NCBI GenBank assembly: GCA_027459765.1
Contig: DAIDHD010000081.1
Location: 1-39,316 of the forward strand
Length of the DNA stretch: 39,316 nucleotides
Source of the DNA: Gammaproteobacteria bacterium
GTDB lineage: Bacteria > Pseudomonadota > Gammaproteobacteria > Steroidobacterales > Steroidobacteraceae
Reading direction: 5' to 3'
Below, in pieces: positions 27,215-36,636 of the stretch (positions within the stretch are counted from its first letter, which is position 1; the number at the start of each line of letters is the position of its first letter). The notes below the pieces were generated by a model that saw only the letters and a program-made list of their open reading frames with translations, searched no databases and was not told the DNA's origin. A program made the position numbers and the translations under genes.

Positions 27215-28150
27215 TCAGTCGCCCTTCTCCCACGCAGGCTCCGCCCGTACCGCACCAACCTGCTTGGTTGCCGCCTCCAGCAGCCAATCGGCCACCGCGC
27301 GTGCCGACACGTTCTTCGGATCCGCGCAGGCGAGGAAATAGCCGCGCTCCGAGCGCACCGATTCGCGCGAGATACGCACCAGAGTACCGTTTTCCAGCAG
27401 CGAATCGATCAGCCCCGCCCAGCCGAGCGCGACTCCCTGGCCGGCGAGCGCCGCACGGATCAGGAGAGAATAATCGTTGAACTGCATCGGTTCGACGGGC
27501 GGATCCGCGGGCGGCTGTCGCAACTGCGCGAACCAGGACTTCCACGAATACCAGCGATCCTCAGGATCCTCGAGGTGCAACAGCCGTTGTTCACGAATTT
27601 CGGCGACCGACAGGGGAAGCCGTCGCCCGGCGAGATACGCCGGTCCCGCCACCGCGAATACGTCCTCCCCGAGTAGACGACCCACGTGCGTGTGCGTGCC
27701 GGGACCGAATGCGATCGCCAGATCGAGTGCGTCCCGATCTCGCGACAGATCGCCCGTCAGAATACGCAACGACAGCTCGGGAAATGCGGCCTGCAGGGCC
27801 GGCAGCCGCGGCAACAACCAGAACGAGGCAAAGCCCGGATCCGCGCCGATGACCACCGTATTTCGAGCATGCGTGGCGCGAATCTCGTCCACCGTTTCTT
27901 CGAGTCGCGACAGACTCGCGCGCAACACCTCGAACAGCCGCCTGCCCTGCGCGGTGAGCGTCAGCGGCCGGTGACTACGCACGAACACCGCGGTACCCAG
28001 ATCACGCTCCAAGGCCGCTATGCGGCGGCTCACGGCGGGTTGACTGACGTTGAGTTCCCGCGCCGCGCGCGTGAGTGTTCCGTGCCGCACAGCAGCATCA
28101 AAGGCGGTCAGCGTGGAGAAGGGCGGCAAGCGCCGCGGAGCCCGGGTCAT
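27215..28150 (-). CDS. LysR-family transcriptional regulator (GcvA-like)
   Basis: The 311-aa protein has an N-terminal winged helix-turn-helix (about residues 12-70; RHGTLTRAARELNVSQPAVSRRIAALE) and a LysR substrate-binding domain (about 95-300). The latter's WYSWKSWF and NDYSLLIRAALAGQGVALGW segments are typical of the GcvA/AmpR group. GGAGG lies 4 nt upstream of the ATG. It is divergent from the MttB-superfamily gene across 99 bp, the usual arrangement for a LysR regulator and its target, so control of the methyltransferase-permease pair is likely. The effector may be an amine or a derived metabolite. Confidence 0.9.
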   Translation of the reverse strand: MTRAPRRLPPFSTLTAFDAAVRHGTLTRAARELNVSQPAVSRRIAALERDLGTAVFVRSHRPLTLTAQGRRLFEVLRASLSRLEETVDEIRATHARNTVVIGADPGFASFWLLPRLPALQAAFPELSLRILTGDLSRDRDALDLAIAFGPGTHTHVGRLLGEDVFAVAGPAYLAGRRLPLSVAEIREQRLLHLEDPEDRWYSWKSWFAQLRQPPADPPVEPMQFNDYSLLIRAALAGQGVALGWAGLIDSLLENGTLVRISRESVRSERGYFLACADPKNVSARAVADWLLEAATKQVGAVRAEPAWEKGD

Positions 28151-28249
28151 TATTCCTCCAGTGCATGATAGCGTGAGCCTTTTGCAGACGCCGCGCCAGA
28201 CCTGCCGGCGGTAGGATCACAAGGCATGGTGTTCATCCGAGGTTAGGCC

Positions 28250-29809
28250 ATGGCCGAATGCCAACCGACCGCGCGCCGCAATGGACGCGAACTGCGCCGA
28301 GCGCAACGGGCCGCTCCCCTGCCGGACAACCTGCGTCCGGTGCGTCCCGGCATGGCGGGTGGCAACTACCGACCGCTCACCGACGACGGCATTCGCGACA
28401 TCCACCGCACCGCGCTGCGTCTGCTCGAAGAGATCGGTCTCGCCGACGCACCGCCCTCCGGCGTAGAAATACTCACCGCCGCCGGTTGCACCGTGAGCGA
28501 GCAGGGCCGGTTGTTGTTTCCGCGCGCGTTGGTGGAGGACACGCTGGCGAAGGCGGCCCGCCGATTCGTTCTGCACGGCCAGGATCCGCGTCACGACATG
28601 GAGCCCTGGGGGAAGAAGGTCTACTTCGGCACCGCCGGCGCCGCCGTCAACGTGGTCGAGCAGGGCGGCCGCTATCGCGAGTCGACGATCACCGATCTGT
28701 ACGACATCGGCCGCATCGTCGACACGCTCGAACACGTGCACTTCTTCCAGCGCGCGGTGGTACCGCGAGACATCCCCGATCCCTTCGAAATGGACTTCAA
28801 CACCTGCTATGCGTCGGTGAGCGCCACCACCAAGCACGTCGGCAGCAGTTGGGTCGATCCGGCGCACCTCGAGGCCTCGCTCGAGATGCTGCACTGGATC
28901 GCGGGTAGCGAGCAGGCGTGGCGCGCGCGCCCCTTCGTGAGCCAATCGAACTGCTTCGTAGTGCCGCCGATGAAGTTCGCCTACGACGCCTGCCGCTGCC
29001 TGGAGGTTGCGGTCCGTGGCGGCATGCCGGTGCTGCTGCTGTCGGCGGGTCAGGCCGGCGCCACGGCGCCTGCCGCGCTCGCCGGTGCGCTGGCCCAGGA
29101 GGTGGCCGAGGTGCTCGCGGGACTGGTCTACGTAAACGCCATCTCGCCGGGACATCCGGCGATCTTCGGTACCTGGTGTTTCGTGTCGGACCTGCGCACC
29201 GGGGCCATGTCCGGCGGCAGCCCGGAGCAGGCCTTGCTGTCCGCGGCCGCCGGGCAAATGGCGCACTTCTACGACCTGACCGGCGGCACCGCGTCGGGCA
29301 TGACCGACGCCAAACTGCCGGACGCGCAGTCCGGGGCCGAGAAGGCCTTGAATCACGCCCTGGTCGGCAATGCCGGTGCGAATCTCATCTACGAGTCCGC
29401 CGGCATGCACGCCAGCCTTCTCGGCTTCTCGCTCGAAGCACTGCTGATCGACAACGACATCATCGGCTCGGTGCAACGGACCATCAAGGGAATCGACGTG
29501 ACCGAGGAGAAGCTCTCCTTCGACACCATCAAGGACGTGTGCCTGCACGGTCCCGGCCACTTCCTCGGTGCGGCACAGACGCTGAACCTCATGCAGACCG
29601 ACTACTTGTATCCGGCGATCGGCGACCGGCGCAGCCCGAATGAATGGGTGGAACGCGGCTCGCTCGACACCACGGCGCGCGCCGCTGCCCGGGTTCGCGA
29701 CATCCTCGCCGGCCACCACCCGCGCCACATCGCCGACGCCGTCGACGCGGCCATCCGCGTGAAGTTCCCGGTGAGATTGCCGCGTACCGCGATGGGCCGT
29801 CCCGACTGA
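28250..29809 (+). CDS. MttB-superfamily (trimethylamine methyltransferase-like) protein, non-pyrrolysine
   Basis: The 519-aa protein belongs to the MttB superfamily (COG5598). These proteins adopt a TIM-barrel fold and, in characterised members, pass a methyl group from a quaternary amine such as glycine betaine, proline betaine or carnitine to a corrinoid protein. Family features include RDIHRTALRLLEEIG at the N-terminus, KHVGSSWVDP, and the long C-terminal segment with GNAGANLIYESAGMH. The frame has no internal TAG, so it is not the pyrrolysine enzyme. No corrinoid protein or reactivase gene lies in the window. GAGG stands 9 nt before the ATG. The APC permease follows 66 nt downstream. Confidence 0.85.
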   Translation: MAECQPTARRNGRELRRAQRAAPLPDNLRPVRPGMAGGNYRPLTDDGIRDIHRTALRLLEEIGLADAPPSGVEILTAAGCTVSEQGRLLFPRALVEDTLAKAARRFVLHGQDPRHDMEPWGKKVYFGTAGAAVNVVEQGGRYRESTITDLYDIGRIVDTLEHVHFFQRAVVPRDIPDPFEMDFNTCYASVSATTKHVGSSWVDPAHLEASLEMLHWIAGSEQAWRARPFVSQSNCFVVPPMKFAYDACRCLEVAVRGGMPVLLLSAGQAGATAPAALAGALAQEVAEVLAGLVYVNAISPGHPAIFGTWCFVSDLRTGAMSGGSPEQALLSAAAGQMAHFYDLTGGTASGMTDAKLPDAQSGAEKALNHALVGNAGANLIYESAGMHASLLGFSLEALLIDNDIIGSVQRTIKGIDVTEEKLSFDTIKDVCLHGPGHFLGAAQTLNLMQTDYLYPAIGDRRSPNEWVERGSLDTTARAAARVRDILAGHHPRHIADAVDAAIRVKFPVRLPRTAMGRPD

Positions 29810-29875
29810 CGACGCGCGCCGGGGCCCGCCCGGTCGGACCCGGATTCGCGGCGGGCCTTGTGATACAAGGACGCC

Positions 29876-31192
29876 ATGGTGCAGCCCTCGTCCCCCGGTG
29901 CAGACCCGCAACTACGGCGGGACATCGGTCGCTGGAGCTGGGTGGCGCTTGCGATCAACAGCATCCTCGGCAGCGGCATCTTCGGCCTGCCGTCGGTGGT
30001 GGCGGGTCTCACCGGCCGTTGGAGTCCGCTGGTGGTGCTGCTGGCCGGTGCCGCCATGGCCGTGGTCATCGGCTGCTATGCCGAAGCCGCGTCGCAGTTC
30101 ACCGAGACCGGCGGGCAGTACCTATTCGTGCGTCACGCCTTCGGGCGGCTCGCCGGCCTGCAGGTGGGCTGGATGAACCTGTTGAGCAGGCTCACCGCCT
30201 GTGCGGCGGCGGTGAATCTGCTCGTGATCTCGCTGGGACAATTCTGGCCGCAAGCCACGGAGCGCGGCCCGCGATTCGCCGTCATGACGCTACTCGTCGC
30301 CACGCTTGCGCGGGCCAACTACCGCGGCGTCGCCTCGGGCACCCGCATGAGCAACCTGGCGACGCTCGCCAAACTCGCGCCGCTGGCGGTGATCTGCGTG
30401 GCCGGACTCGGCTATCTGGCCGTGCACCCCGTTCCCGCACACGAAATCGGCAGCCACGGGCGCGGCGGCTGGCTCGACGCCACCTTGCTGCTCTTCTTCG
30501 CCTACGGCGGCTACGAGGCGGCGCTCAACCCCATGGGCGAAGCGCGCGACCCGCGCCGCGACGCCGGCTTTGCGCTCATCGTCGCGCTCGCCGTGGTCAC
30601 GGTGGTCTACACCACGCTGCAGTTGATCGTGGTGAGCGTGGTGCCGGATGCGGCCCACAGCGCGCGGCCGCTCGCGGACGCCGCGCGCGTCGTGCTCGGC
30701 GCGCCGGGTGCCACGCTGGTGTCGGCCGGCGCCCTCATCTCCGTGTACGGCTATCTCAGCGCCAATCTGCTCACCGTGCCGCGCGGCACCTATGCGCTCG
30801 CTGCGCGCGGCGACTTCCCCGCAGCATTCGCCGCCATCCACCCGCGCTATCGGACGCCCCACCTGTCGATCCTCGCGGTCGCCGTCGCGGTGTGGGTCTT
30901 CGCCCTGTCGGGCAGCTTCGCCTGGAACGTGACGCTCTCGGCCGTGGCGCGACTTTTCTATTACGCCGCGGTGTGCGCCGCCGTGCCGGTCCTGCGCCGT
31001 CGGCAACCGCAGGCAGCGCTGTATCGCCTGCCGGGCGGAATGACGCTCCCGGCCCTGGGGATCCTGATCTGTGTCGCGCTCCTGACGCGGGTCGACTTCT
31101 CGCGATCGCTGATCCTGATCACCGTGATCTTCGTCGCCACCGTCAACTGGCTGCTGGTGCGAAATCGGGGCGCTACACCCCGAGCCGCCTGA
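29876..31192 (+). CDS. APC-superfamily amino acid/amine permease
   Basis: The 438-aa protein has about 12 helices. It begins with the APC signature region (WSWVALAINSILGSGIFGLP, the unwound helix-1 substrate site GSGIFG), and continues with FTETGGQYLFVRHAFG in helix 3. It probably imports an amino acid or amine. Co-direction with the MttB-like gene and the divergent LysR gene suggests the permease supplies the methyltransferase's substrate, which is inference. Its 3' end overlaps the convergent operon by 20 nt. Confidence 0.87.
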   Translation: MVQPSSPGADPQLRRDIGRWSWVALAINSILGSGIFGLPSVVAGLTGRWSPLVVLLAGAAMAVVIGCYAEAASQFTETGGQYLFVRHAFGRLAGLQVGWMNLLSRLTACAAAVNLLVISLGQFWPQATERGPRFAVMTLLVATLARANYRGVASGTRMSNLATLAKLAPLAVICVAGLGYLAVHPVPAHEIGSHGRGGWLDATLLLFFAYGGYEAALNPMGEARDPRRDAGFALIVALAVVTVVYTTLQLIVVSVVPDAAHSARPLADAARVVLGAPGATLVSAGALISVYGYLSANLLTVPRGTYALAARGDFPAAFAAIHPRYRTPHLSILAVAVAVWVFALSGSFAWNVTLSAVARLFYYAAVCAAVPVLRRRQPQAALYRLPGGMTLPALGILICVALLTRVDFSRSLILITVIFVATVNWLLVRNRGATPRAA

Positions 31193-31796
31193 GCACTTGC
31201 GGCGGCGGACCCTCGAAGTGCGCCGCCGGTTGATAGCCGACGTAGCCGAGTTCGGCGACACCGGCCGGGGTCGTGTAGTAGCCGATCAGACAGATGCGGC
31301 GAAAGCACGCCACGAAACGCGCCGCCAGCGGATCGCGGCAACCGCCGGGCTCGCAGAGCTGGTCGAGCAGCGCGACGGCCGCGGACTCATCGACCGTGGC
31401 AAAAGACCCGCCGGCCGCCAAGTCCAGCTGGCGCAACCCGTCCAGGATCAACCGCCGGTCCTCGGCTTGCTGCGGATACGGCGCACTGATCCACTCGTCG
31501 ATGAACTCCGGCACGCCGAGCGCACTCGCCGACGGCGAGCGCTCGTCCGCGGGCAGCATCAGGTCGGCGAGCCGCGCCACGGTCGGCCGCAACTTGGCGT
31601 CGAGCAGCAGCGGCCACGGCACGCTCGGCGCGAGCAGATTCGGGTCCCTGCCATAACCGAGCGCCCCCGCCTCGGCCGCGTCCTGCGGGTCGGCGCGCTC
31701 CGCGGCCGCGCCGAGCGGCGCCGGCAGGGCGGGCAGCAGCGCGCCAGCGGCAAGCACGCGCAGCAGGCGGGCGATCACCTCGCGCCGGTCATGCAC
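31173..31796 (-). CDS. Gluconate 2-dehydrogenase subunit 3-like protein
   Basis: The 207-aa protein belongs to the small-subunit family that pairs with GMC-type FAD dehydrogenases at the membrane. The start has a twin Arg (DRREVIARLLRVLAAGALLPAL) resembling a Tat signal, which would export the folded FAD-bearing heterodimer. The body contains LADLMLPADERSPSASALGVPEFIDEW and the C-terminal GYYTTPAGVAELGYVGYQPAAHFEGP, both characteristic of the family. A GTG start at 31796 lies within the end of the GMC gene (8-nt overlap), with GGAG 10 nt upstream; GTG 31823 is possible. It is the last gene of the five-gene operon. Confidence 0.88.
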   Translation of the reverse strand: MHDRREVIARLLRVLAAGALLPALPAPLGAAAERADPQDAAEAGALGYGRDPNLLAPSVPWPLLLDAKLRPTVARLADLMLPADERSPSASALGVPEFIDEWISAPYPQQAEDRRLILDGLRQLDLAAGGSFATVDESAAVALLDQLCEPGGCRDPLAARFVACFRRICLIGYYTTPAGVAELGYVGYQPAAHFEGPPPQVLRRLGV

Positions 31797-33483
31797 GGCC
31801 GAGATGCTCCGCCAGGTGTTCACTCGCGCGCCAAGCGAAGCCGACGATCGTCAGGGTGGGGTTCTTGTGCGCGCTGCTCGGGAATACCGCGCCATCGATA
31901 ACGTAAAGGTTCGGCACCGCCCACACGCGCCCGTATGAATTGGTGACCGACTCCTTCGGACTACTGCCGGCCCGCGCGCCCCCGACCTCGTGTATCACCC
32001 GCCCGGGACTGAGGATGGCACGCGCCGGATCCTGCCTCGGGTCGCCGAGCACGCGACCACCGGCCGCCACGATGAATTCCGCCATGCTCTTCTGGGCGTG
32101 CGCGGTCTGCTTCAGTTCGTGCTCGCTCCAACGCACGTCGAAACGCAAGGTCGGGATGCCGAATCGGTCGCTGCCGCGGGGGTCGATTTCGACCCGGTTG
32201 CGCGCGAGCGCAACGGGTTCGCCACGCTGCGACAGACGCACGAAGCTGCCGTAGTACCGCCTCGCGGCCTGCTTGAGCGACTTGCCGTAGCGTCCCGGCG
32301 CGACCTCGTCCAGCAAATCGAAGGTGTCCGCGGCGGGCTCCATGCGCCCGCCGTAGAGCTCGATGTGATAACCGCGCGGGAAGTCCAGGCGACCAGCCCG
32401 CTGCTCGGCGAGACCCCACCAGGGTATGTAGACGTGCGGAAACCAGATGCCGTCGTCGTTGAAAGGCGGCAGGTTCTCCATTTGCGGGAACTGGGCCCAG
32501 AGGTTGCTGCCCACCGAATCCATCACGTAACGGCCGAGTGCACCCGAATCGGCGCCGATGCCGCCGGGAAAGCGCGAACCGCCGGAATTCAGCAACAGCC
32601 TCACCGACTCCATGGCGCTCGCGCCGAGCATCACCGCGCGGGCGGCGACGAACCGATGCGCCCCCGTCGCCGTGTCGACGTAGTGCACGCCGGTGGCCCG
32701 CCCCTCCCGGTCGAGCGCGATCTCGGAGGCCATCGCACCGGTGAGCGTATGCAGACGCCCCGTCGCCCGCGCCGCGGGCAGCAGCACGGTGGTCGATTGG
32801 AAGTTGGCGCGGATCGAGCAGCCGCGTAGGCACGGCGTCGCATAGATGCACGCCGCCCGACCATCGATCGGCCGGGTCAGCACGGCGGCACGGTTCGCGA
32901 CCACCGGTCGGCCGAGCTTGCGCCCTGCGGCGACGATCAAACGCTCGTGCGAGCGCGGCACCGGCGGTGGCTGCAAAATTCCCGGCGGCGAATCCGGCGC
33001 ATCGTCCAGCCCGTCGTTTCGGCCGATCACGCCGATCAGGCGCTCGGCGCGGTCGTACCAGGGCGAGAACTCGCGATAGTCGAACGGCCAGTCCGCGCCC
33101 AGACCGTCGATCGACGCCGCCTTGAAATCGTGCGCGGCGTAGCGCAGCGTCACGCGTCCCCAGTGATTGGTCCGTCCGCCGAGCATGCGCGCCCGCCACC
33201 AGCGAAACTCCGTGCCGGGCGCCGCCGAATACGGCTCACCCGGGACGTCCCACCCTCCGCCCACGGTCGCATCGTAGTAGCCGAAGAACTTGTCCGGCGT
33301 CGACGCGCCACGCAGCGGCGCGTCGGCGTTGCGCGCGAACATCGGCGTCTCGGCGGACGGATCGTAGTCTCGGCCCGCCTCCAGCAGACAGACTCGCGCG
33401 CCCCTTCGCGTCAGCGCATAGGCCGCGGTTCCGCCCGCCGCGCCCGAGCCGATCACGACGACGTCGAAGGGCTCAGCGGACAT
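31789..33483 (-). CDS. GMC-family FAD oxidoreductase (glycoside/sugar 3-dehydrogenase type)
   Basis: This flavoprotein is predicted to oxidise a sugar hydroxyl, probably at C3, and to pass electrons onward with the small subunit encoded next to it. The 564-aa protein has the FAD-binding motif VVVIGSGAAGGTAAYALTRR (about residues 7-26), LEAG, a GRTNHWG segment, and CLRGCSIRANFQST, found in gluconate/glucoside dehydrogenases. The C-terminal motif SSAHKNPTLTIVGFAWR carries the likely catalytic His and Asn. No signal peptide is visible, so export would ride on the small subunit's Tat-like leader. It overlaps the upstream DUF1080 gene by 11 nt. GGAG lies 9 nt before the ATG. Confidence 0.9.
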   Translation of the reverse strand: MSAEPFDVVVIGSGAAGGTAAYALTRRGARVCLLEAGRDYDPSAETPMFARNADAPLRGASTPDKFFGYYDATVGGGWDVPGEPYSAAPGTEFRWWRARMLGGRTNHWGRVTLRYAAHDFKAASIDGLGADWPFDYREFSPWYDRAERLIGVIGRNDGLDDAPDSPPGILQPPPVPRSHERLIVAAGRKLGRPVVANRAAVLTRPIDGRAACIYATPCLRGCSIRANFQSTTVLLPAARATGRLHTLTGAMASEIALDREGRATGVHYVDTATGAHRFVAARAVMLGASAMESVRLLLNSGGSRFPGGIGADSGALGRYVMDSVGSNLWAQFPQMENLPPFNDDGIWFPHVYIPWWGLAEQRAGRLDFPRGYHIELYGGRMEPAADTFDLLDEVAPGRYGKSLKQAARRYYGSFVRLSQRGEPVALARNRVEIDPRGSDRFGIPTLRFDVRWSEHELKQTAHAQKSMAEFIVAAGGRVLGDPRQDPARAILSPGRVIHEVGGARAGSSPKESVTNSYGRVWAVPNLYVIDGAVFPSSAHKNPTLTIVGFAWRASEHLAEHLGRA

Positions 33484-34354
33484 CGAGCGTGGCTCCGATG
33501 GGACGCACCCATATGTTGCGAAAGGCGACGCGATCGGTGGCGGTGCCGTGATCCTGCAGTCCGATCGGGCCCTCCTCGAGGCGCGTCGCAAACCCGAGCG
33601 GCGTCGGCCGCGAGCTCGTGTCGCCGTAGATCTCCTGGTGATCATGGATGACGATGCCGTTGAGGATGACCGTGGCATAGGGCGGTGACTGCACCCGTGC
33701 GCCGGCGAAGCGCGGCGCATCGAATATGACGTCCAGGCTCTGCCATTCACCGGGTGCGCGCGCGGCGATGACGCGGGGCGGCGTCTGCCCGTAGATCGCA
33801 CCCAGCGTGCCGTCTGCATAGGTCGGGTTGTCGACCGAGTCCAGCAACTGGATCTCATAGACTCCCATCAGAAACACCCCGCTGTTGCCGCGGTGCTGAC
33901 CGCTGCCGGCCGCCGGACTGGGTTCGCGAAATTCCAGATGCAATTGCATGCTGCCGAAGCGCGCCTTGCTGAGCAGCTTGTTGAACCGGAAGCCGCCCGG
34001 GATCATCACGCCGTCCTGCTCGGTCCAGCCGCCGGCGTTGCTGGCGACCTCCCAGGCGCCAAGACCGTGTCCGTCGAACAGCACGGTGGCATCGGGCGGC
34101 GGCGCCAATCCGAGCACGGCTCCGCGCGGCTCGAGGGTAGGCGGCAATGGCCGCCCCGGATCGTTCGGCGCCCAGCGACGCTGCGCGGGCGCGACCGCCG
34201 CGCTCGGCGCCGACCTCGCGCTCGACGGGACGGCGACCATCGCGAGCACCGCGACGAGCGCGGCCATCCCCGCCCGCGCGTGCCGCGCGGCGATGCGCCG
34301 ACCCTGCTCGTCGGCGCCACCCGCCGCCGACTCGCCATGCCTCGAGAGCCTCAT
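33473..34354 (-). CDS. DUF1080 / 3-keto-disaccharide hydrolase-family secreted protein
   Basis: The 293-aa protein has a long N-region and signal sequence (hydrophobic at about residues 28-45, cleavage after SARSA), then a concanavalin-like DUF1080 (PF06439) domain. Family signatures are DATVLFDGHGLGAWE, LHLEFREP, NSGVFLMGVYEIQLLDS, GEWQSLDVIFDAPRF and GPIGLQDHG followed by VAFRNIWVRP. Characterised members cleave 3-keto-glycosides. The ATG abuts the stop of the upstream Gfo/Idh gene (TAAATG), and the downstream GMC gene overlaps it. Periplasmic action on the GMC enzyme's product is the natural reading. Confidence 0.88.
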   Translation of the reverse strand: MRLSRHGESAAGGADEQGRRIAARHARAGMAALVAVLAMVAVPSSARSAPSAAVAPAQRRWAPNDPGRPLPPTLEPRGAVLGLAPPPDATVLFDGHGLGAWEVASNAGGWTEQDGVMIPGGFRFNKLLSKARFGSMQLHLEFREPSPAAGSGQHRGNSGVFLMGVYEIQLLDSVDNPTYADGTLGAIYGQTPPRVIAARAPGEWQSLDVIFDAPRFAGARVQSPPYATVILNGIVIHDHQEIYGDTSSRPTPLGFATRLEEGPIGLQDHGTATDRVAFRNIWVRPIGATLDVR

Positions 34355-35362
34355 TTACACCGCCTCCCATCGACCCGAGCATTCCGAGCGGAACAATGCA
34401 TCGAGCGTGCGCAGATTCACGATGGCGTCGTCGATGCCGAATTCGAGCGCGCCTTGGCCGCGCACGGCCCGCGCAAAGGCCTCGCACTGCCGTGCATACT
34501 GATCCGCCGCGGGGGCCGTTTCGATACGGACCCCGCCACCGTAGAGGTCCGCGGCAGCGTCGATCAGCAGTCGGGTCGCCCGGCCCTTGTCCGGATTGAA
34601 CGGCGTTTCCACCTCCAGCGTGGCCGCGGTGCCCAGCACGAGCACTCGTTGCGACCGCGGCAGGCAACTCCCGCAGAGAAAGTCGAGTTGTCTTCCGCCG
34701 GGAAATTCGACGACACCGGTGCTGACACGGTCGACACCGCTCGCCGGATCACGCCTGACCGCCGCGATGACCCGCTGCGGCTCCGTGCCGAACAACCAGC
34801 GTGCCGCGACGATGGGGTAGCCGGCGACGTCGTACAGTGCGCCACCACCCTGCGCGAGACGGTTGCGGATGTTGTCGGGGTCCGCGTACGAATACGCGAA
34901 GTGCGAGCGGATGGCGAGCACCTCGCCCAAGTGGCCGGCCTCGACGATCTGGCGGACCCGGTGCCACTGGGGGTGGAAGCGAATCATGTATGCCTCGGCG
35001 ACCAGACGGCCGGCGCGCGCGGCAGCCGCGGCGATCTGGCGCGCGCCCGCCGCGTCCAGGGCAATCGGCTTTTCGCAGAGCACGTGCTTGCCCGCCTCGA
35101 GGGCGCGAATCGTCCACGGCACGTGCAGATCGTTCGGCAGCGGGACGTACACGACCTCGACGGCGGGATCGGCGATCAACGCCTCGTACGAGCCGTAGGC
35201 ATTCGGTATCGCCATGGCATCGGCCACCGTCCGCGCCCGTTGCGCATCGCGCGAGGCGATCGCGAATAGCGTCGAGGATTCGCCGGCCGCAATGGCGGGC
35301 AATACGTGTCGCAACGCAATCTTCGCGGTACCGAGCACGCCCCAGCGAACTTTATCCATCAT
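34355..35362 (-). CDS. Gfo/Idh/MocA-family NAD(P)-dependent oxidoreductase
   Basis: The 335-aa protein has an N-terminal Rossmann fold (VRWGVLGTAKIA, residues 5-16), the EKP motif in VLCEKPIALDA (catalytic Lys), and RFHPQWHRV. GGGALYDVAGYPI is a glucose-fructose-oxidoreductase-like substrate-site segment. It would interconvert a hydroxyl and a keto group on a sugar, using tightly bound or free NAD(P). There is no signal peptide, so it acts in the cytoplasm. ATG 35362 overlaps the MFS stop (ATGATG); 35359 is an alternative. It is the second gene of the operon. Confidence 0.9.
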   Translation of the reverse strand: MMDKVRWGVLGTAKIALRHVLPAIAAGESSTLFAIASRDAQRARTVADAMAIPNAYGSYEALIADPAVEVVYVPLPNDLHVPWTIRALEAGKHVLCEKPIALDAAGARQIAAAAARAGRLVAEAYMIRFHPQWHRVRQIVEAGHLGEVLAIRSHFAYSYADPDNIRNRLAQGGGALYDVAGYPIVAARWLFGTEPQRVIAAVRRDPASGVDRVSTGVVEFPGGRQLDFLCGSCLPRSQRVLVLGTAATLEVETPFNPDKGRATRLLIDAAADLYGGGVRIETAPAADQYARQCEAFARAVRGQGALEFGIDDAIVNLRTLDALFRSECSGRWEAV

Positions 35363-36636
35363 CGATGCCGCCCCCTCGCCGGCTCGAGGCCGGGTGCGCG
35401 CAGGAGCGCGGCGAGCCAGACGAGTGCGAGAAGAAATGCCACGGCCGCAAAATCGAGGAACGGTCGATAGCTGCCCCCTTGCGCCAGGTGATGTCCGAGC
35501 AGCCACAGCACCACCATGCCCGCGAGATTTCCGGCCAGCGCACCGAGACTCGTCACGGTGCCGATCCGCACCGATGGCACGATGTCGGTGATCAGCGCAA
35601 AGAGGTTCACCGAGAAGCCCTGATGCGCAACGATACCCATACCGAGCGTCAGCACCGCAACGTCGAGGCGCGTGGCGCTCGGCACGATGAATAGTGCCAG
35701 ACCGAGCAGCGCGCAGACGCTCATCACTCGCCGGCGCGCCACCGACGCGTCCATGCCGCCATCGACGAGTCGCGCGCAGACGCTGCCGCCGCCGATGGAG
35801 CCGAGAATGGCGGCGAGGTAGATCGCCGCGACGGGCAGCGCCAGGCCGCGCACGTCGAGTCCGAAGCGCCGGTGCAAAAGATCCGGTGTCCAGAACAGCA
35901 GCAGCCACCAGACCTGGTCGATCAGCGCCTTGGCGCCGAGAATCGCCCAGGTCCGCCGATCCGCGAGTGCTGCGCGCCAACTGGCCGGCGATGGACGATC
36001 GCCGGCACCACACGCCGGGGCCCCTCCTGTGCCGACCGCCGCGCCGCGTCCCGCTGCGAGTTGGGCATCCAGGCCGCGGCTGAACGCGAGCCAGGCCACG
36101 ACCCACGCGATGCCGGCCATACCGATGTACAGGAATGCTTGACGCCAGCCGAATGCGGACGCCAGAACGGGCACCAGCAGGGGAGTCACGATCGCACCGA
36201 CGCTGTTGGCCGCGTTGATCCAGCCGATGGCGGCCGAGCGGCGCCCGGACGCGAACATGGCGCCCACCGTCTTGATGATCGCCGGGGTCGCCAGAGCCTC
36301 GGTCGCTCCGAGCGCAGCACGGGCGAGCATGAATTCGGGCGTGGTACGTGCGAAGGCATGCGCGGCGGCCGCGAGACTGAATGCGCCCACGCTGGCCGGA
36401 TTTGCGCGCTGCAGCCCCATCCGGTCCACCAACCGTCCGGCGCCGAGACAGGCGAGCGCGGATGCGAGTTGAAATACGGCGACGATGCGCCCGTAGGCAT
36501 CGTCGGTCCAGCCGACGTCGCGCTGAATCATCGGCTTCAGCACTGCGATGACCTGGCGATCGGCGTAATTGACGATGCCCGCAGCCGCGAGCAGCGCAAT
36601 CAGGACCCTGCGGCGAGACGGGCTCAGCGCAGGCAC
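35359..36636 (-). CDS. MFS transporter (ACS/hexuronate-type)
   Basis: The 425-aa protein has about 12 helices and begins with an MFS start of the anion:cation symporter kind (GIVNYADRQVIAVLKPMIQRDVGWTD). AIGWINAANSVGAIVTPLL follows in helix 4-5, with a long central loop. It probably moves an organic acid or a sugar derivative across the inner membrane. GTG 36636 was chosen because GGAGAGG lies 5 nt upstream; the frame is open to 36729. It heads the five-gene minus-strand operon, and its stop overlaps the Gfo/Idh start by 4 nt. A palindrome lies 31 nt upstream. Confidence 0.86.
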   Translation of the reverse strand: MPALSPSRRRVLIALLAAAGIVNYADRQVIAVLKPMIQRDVGWTDDAYGRIVAVFQLASALACLGAGRLVDRMGLQRANPASVGAFSLAAAAHAFARTTPEFMLARAALGATEALATPAIIKTVGAMFASGRRSAAIGWINAANSVGAIVTPLLVPVLASAFGWRQAFLYIGMAGIAWVVAWLAFSRGLDAQLAAGRGAAVGTGGAPACGAGDRPSPASWRAALADRRTWAILGAKALIDQVWWLLLFWTPDLLHRRFGLDVRGLALPVAAIYLAAILGSIGGGSVCARLVDGGMDASVARRRVMSVCALLGLALFIVPSATRLDVAVLTLGMGIVAHQGFSVNLFALITDIVPSVRIGTVTSLGALAGNLAGMVVLWLLGHHLAQGGSYRPFLDFAAVAFLLALVWLAALLRAPGLEPARGRHR

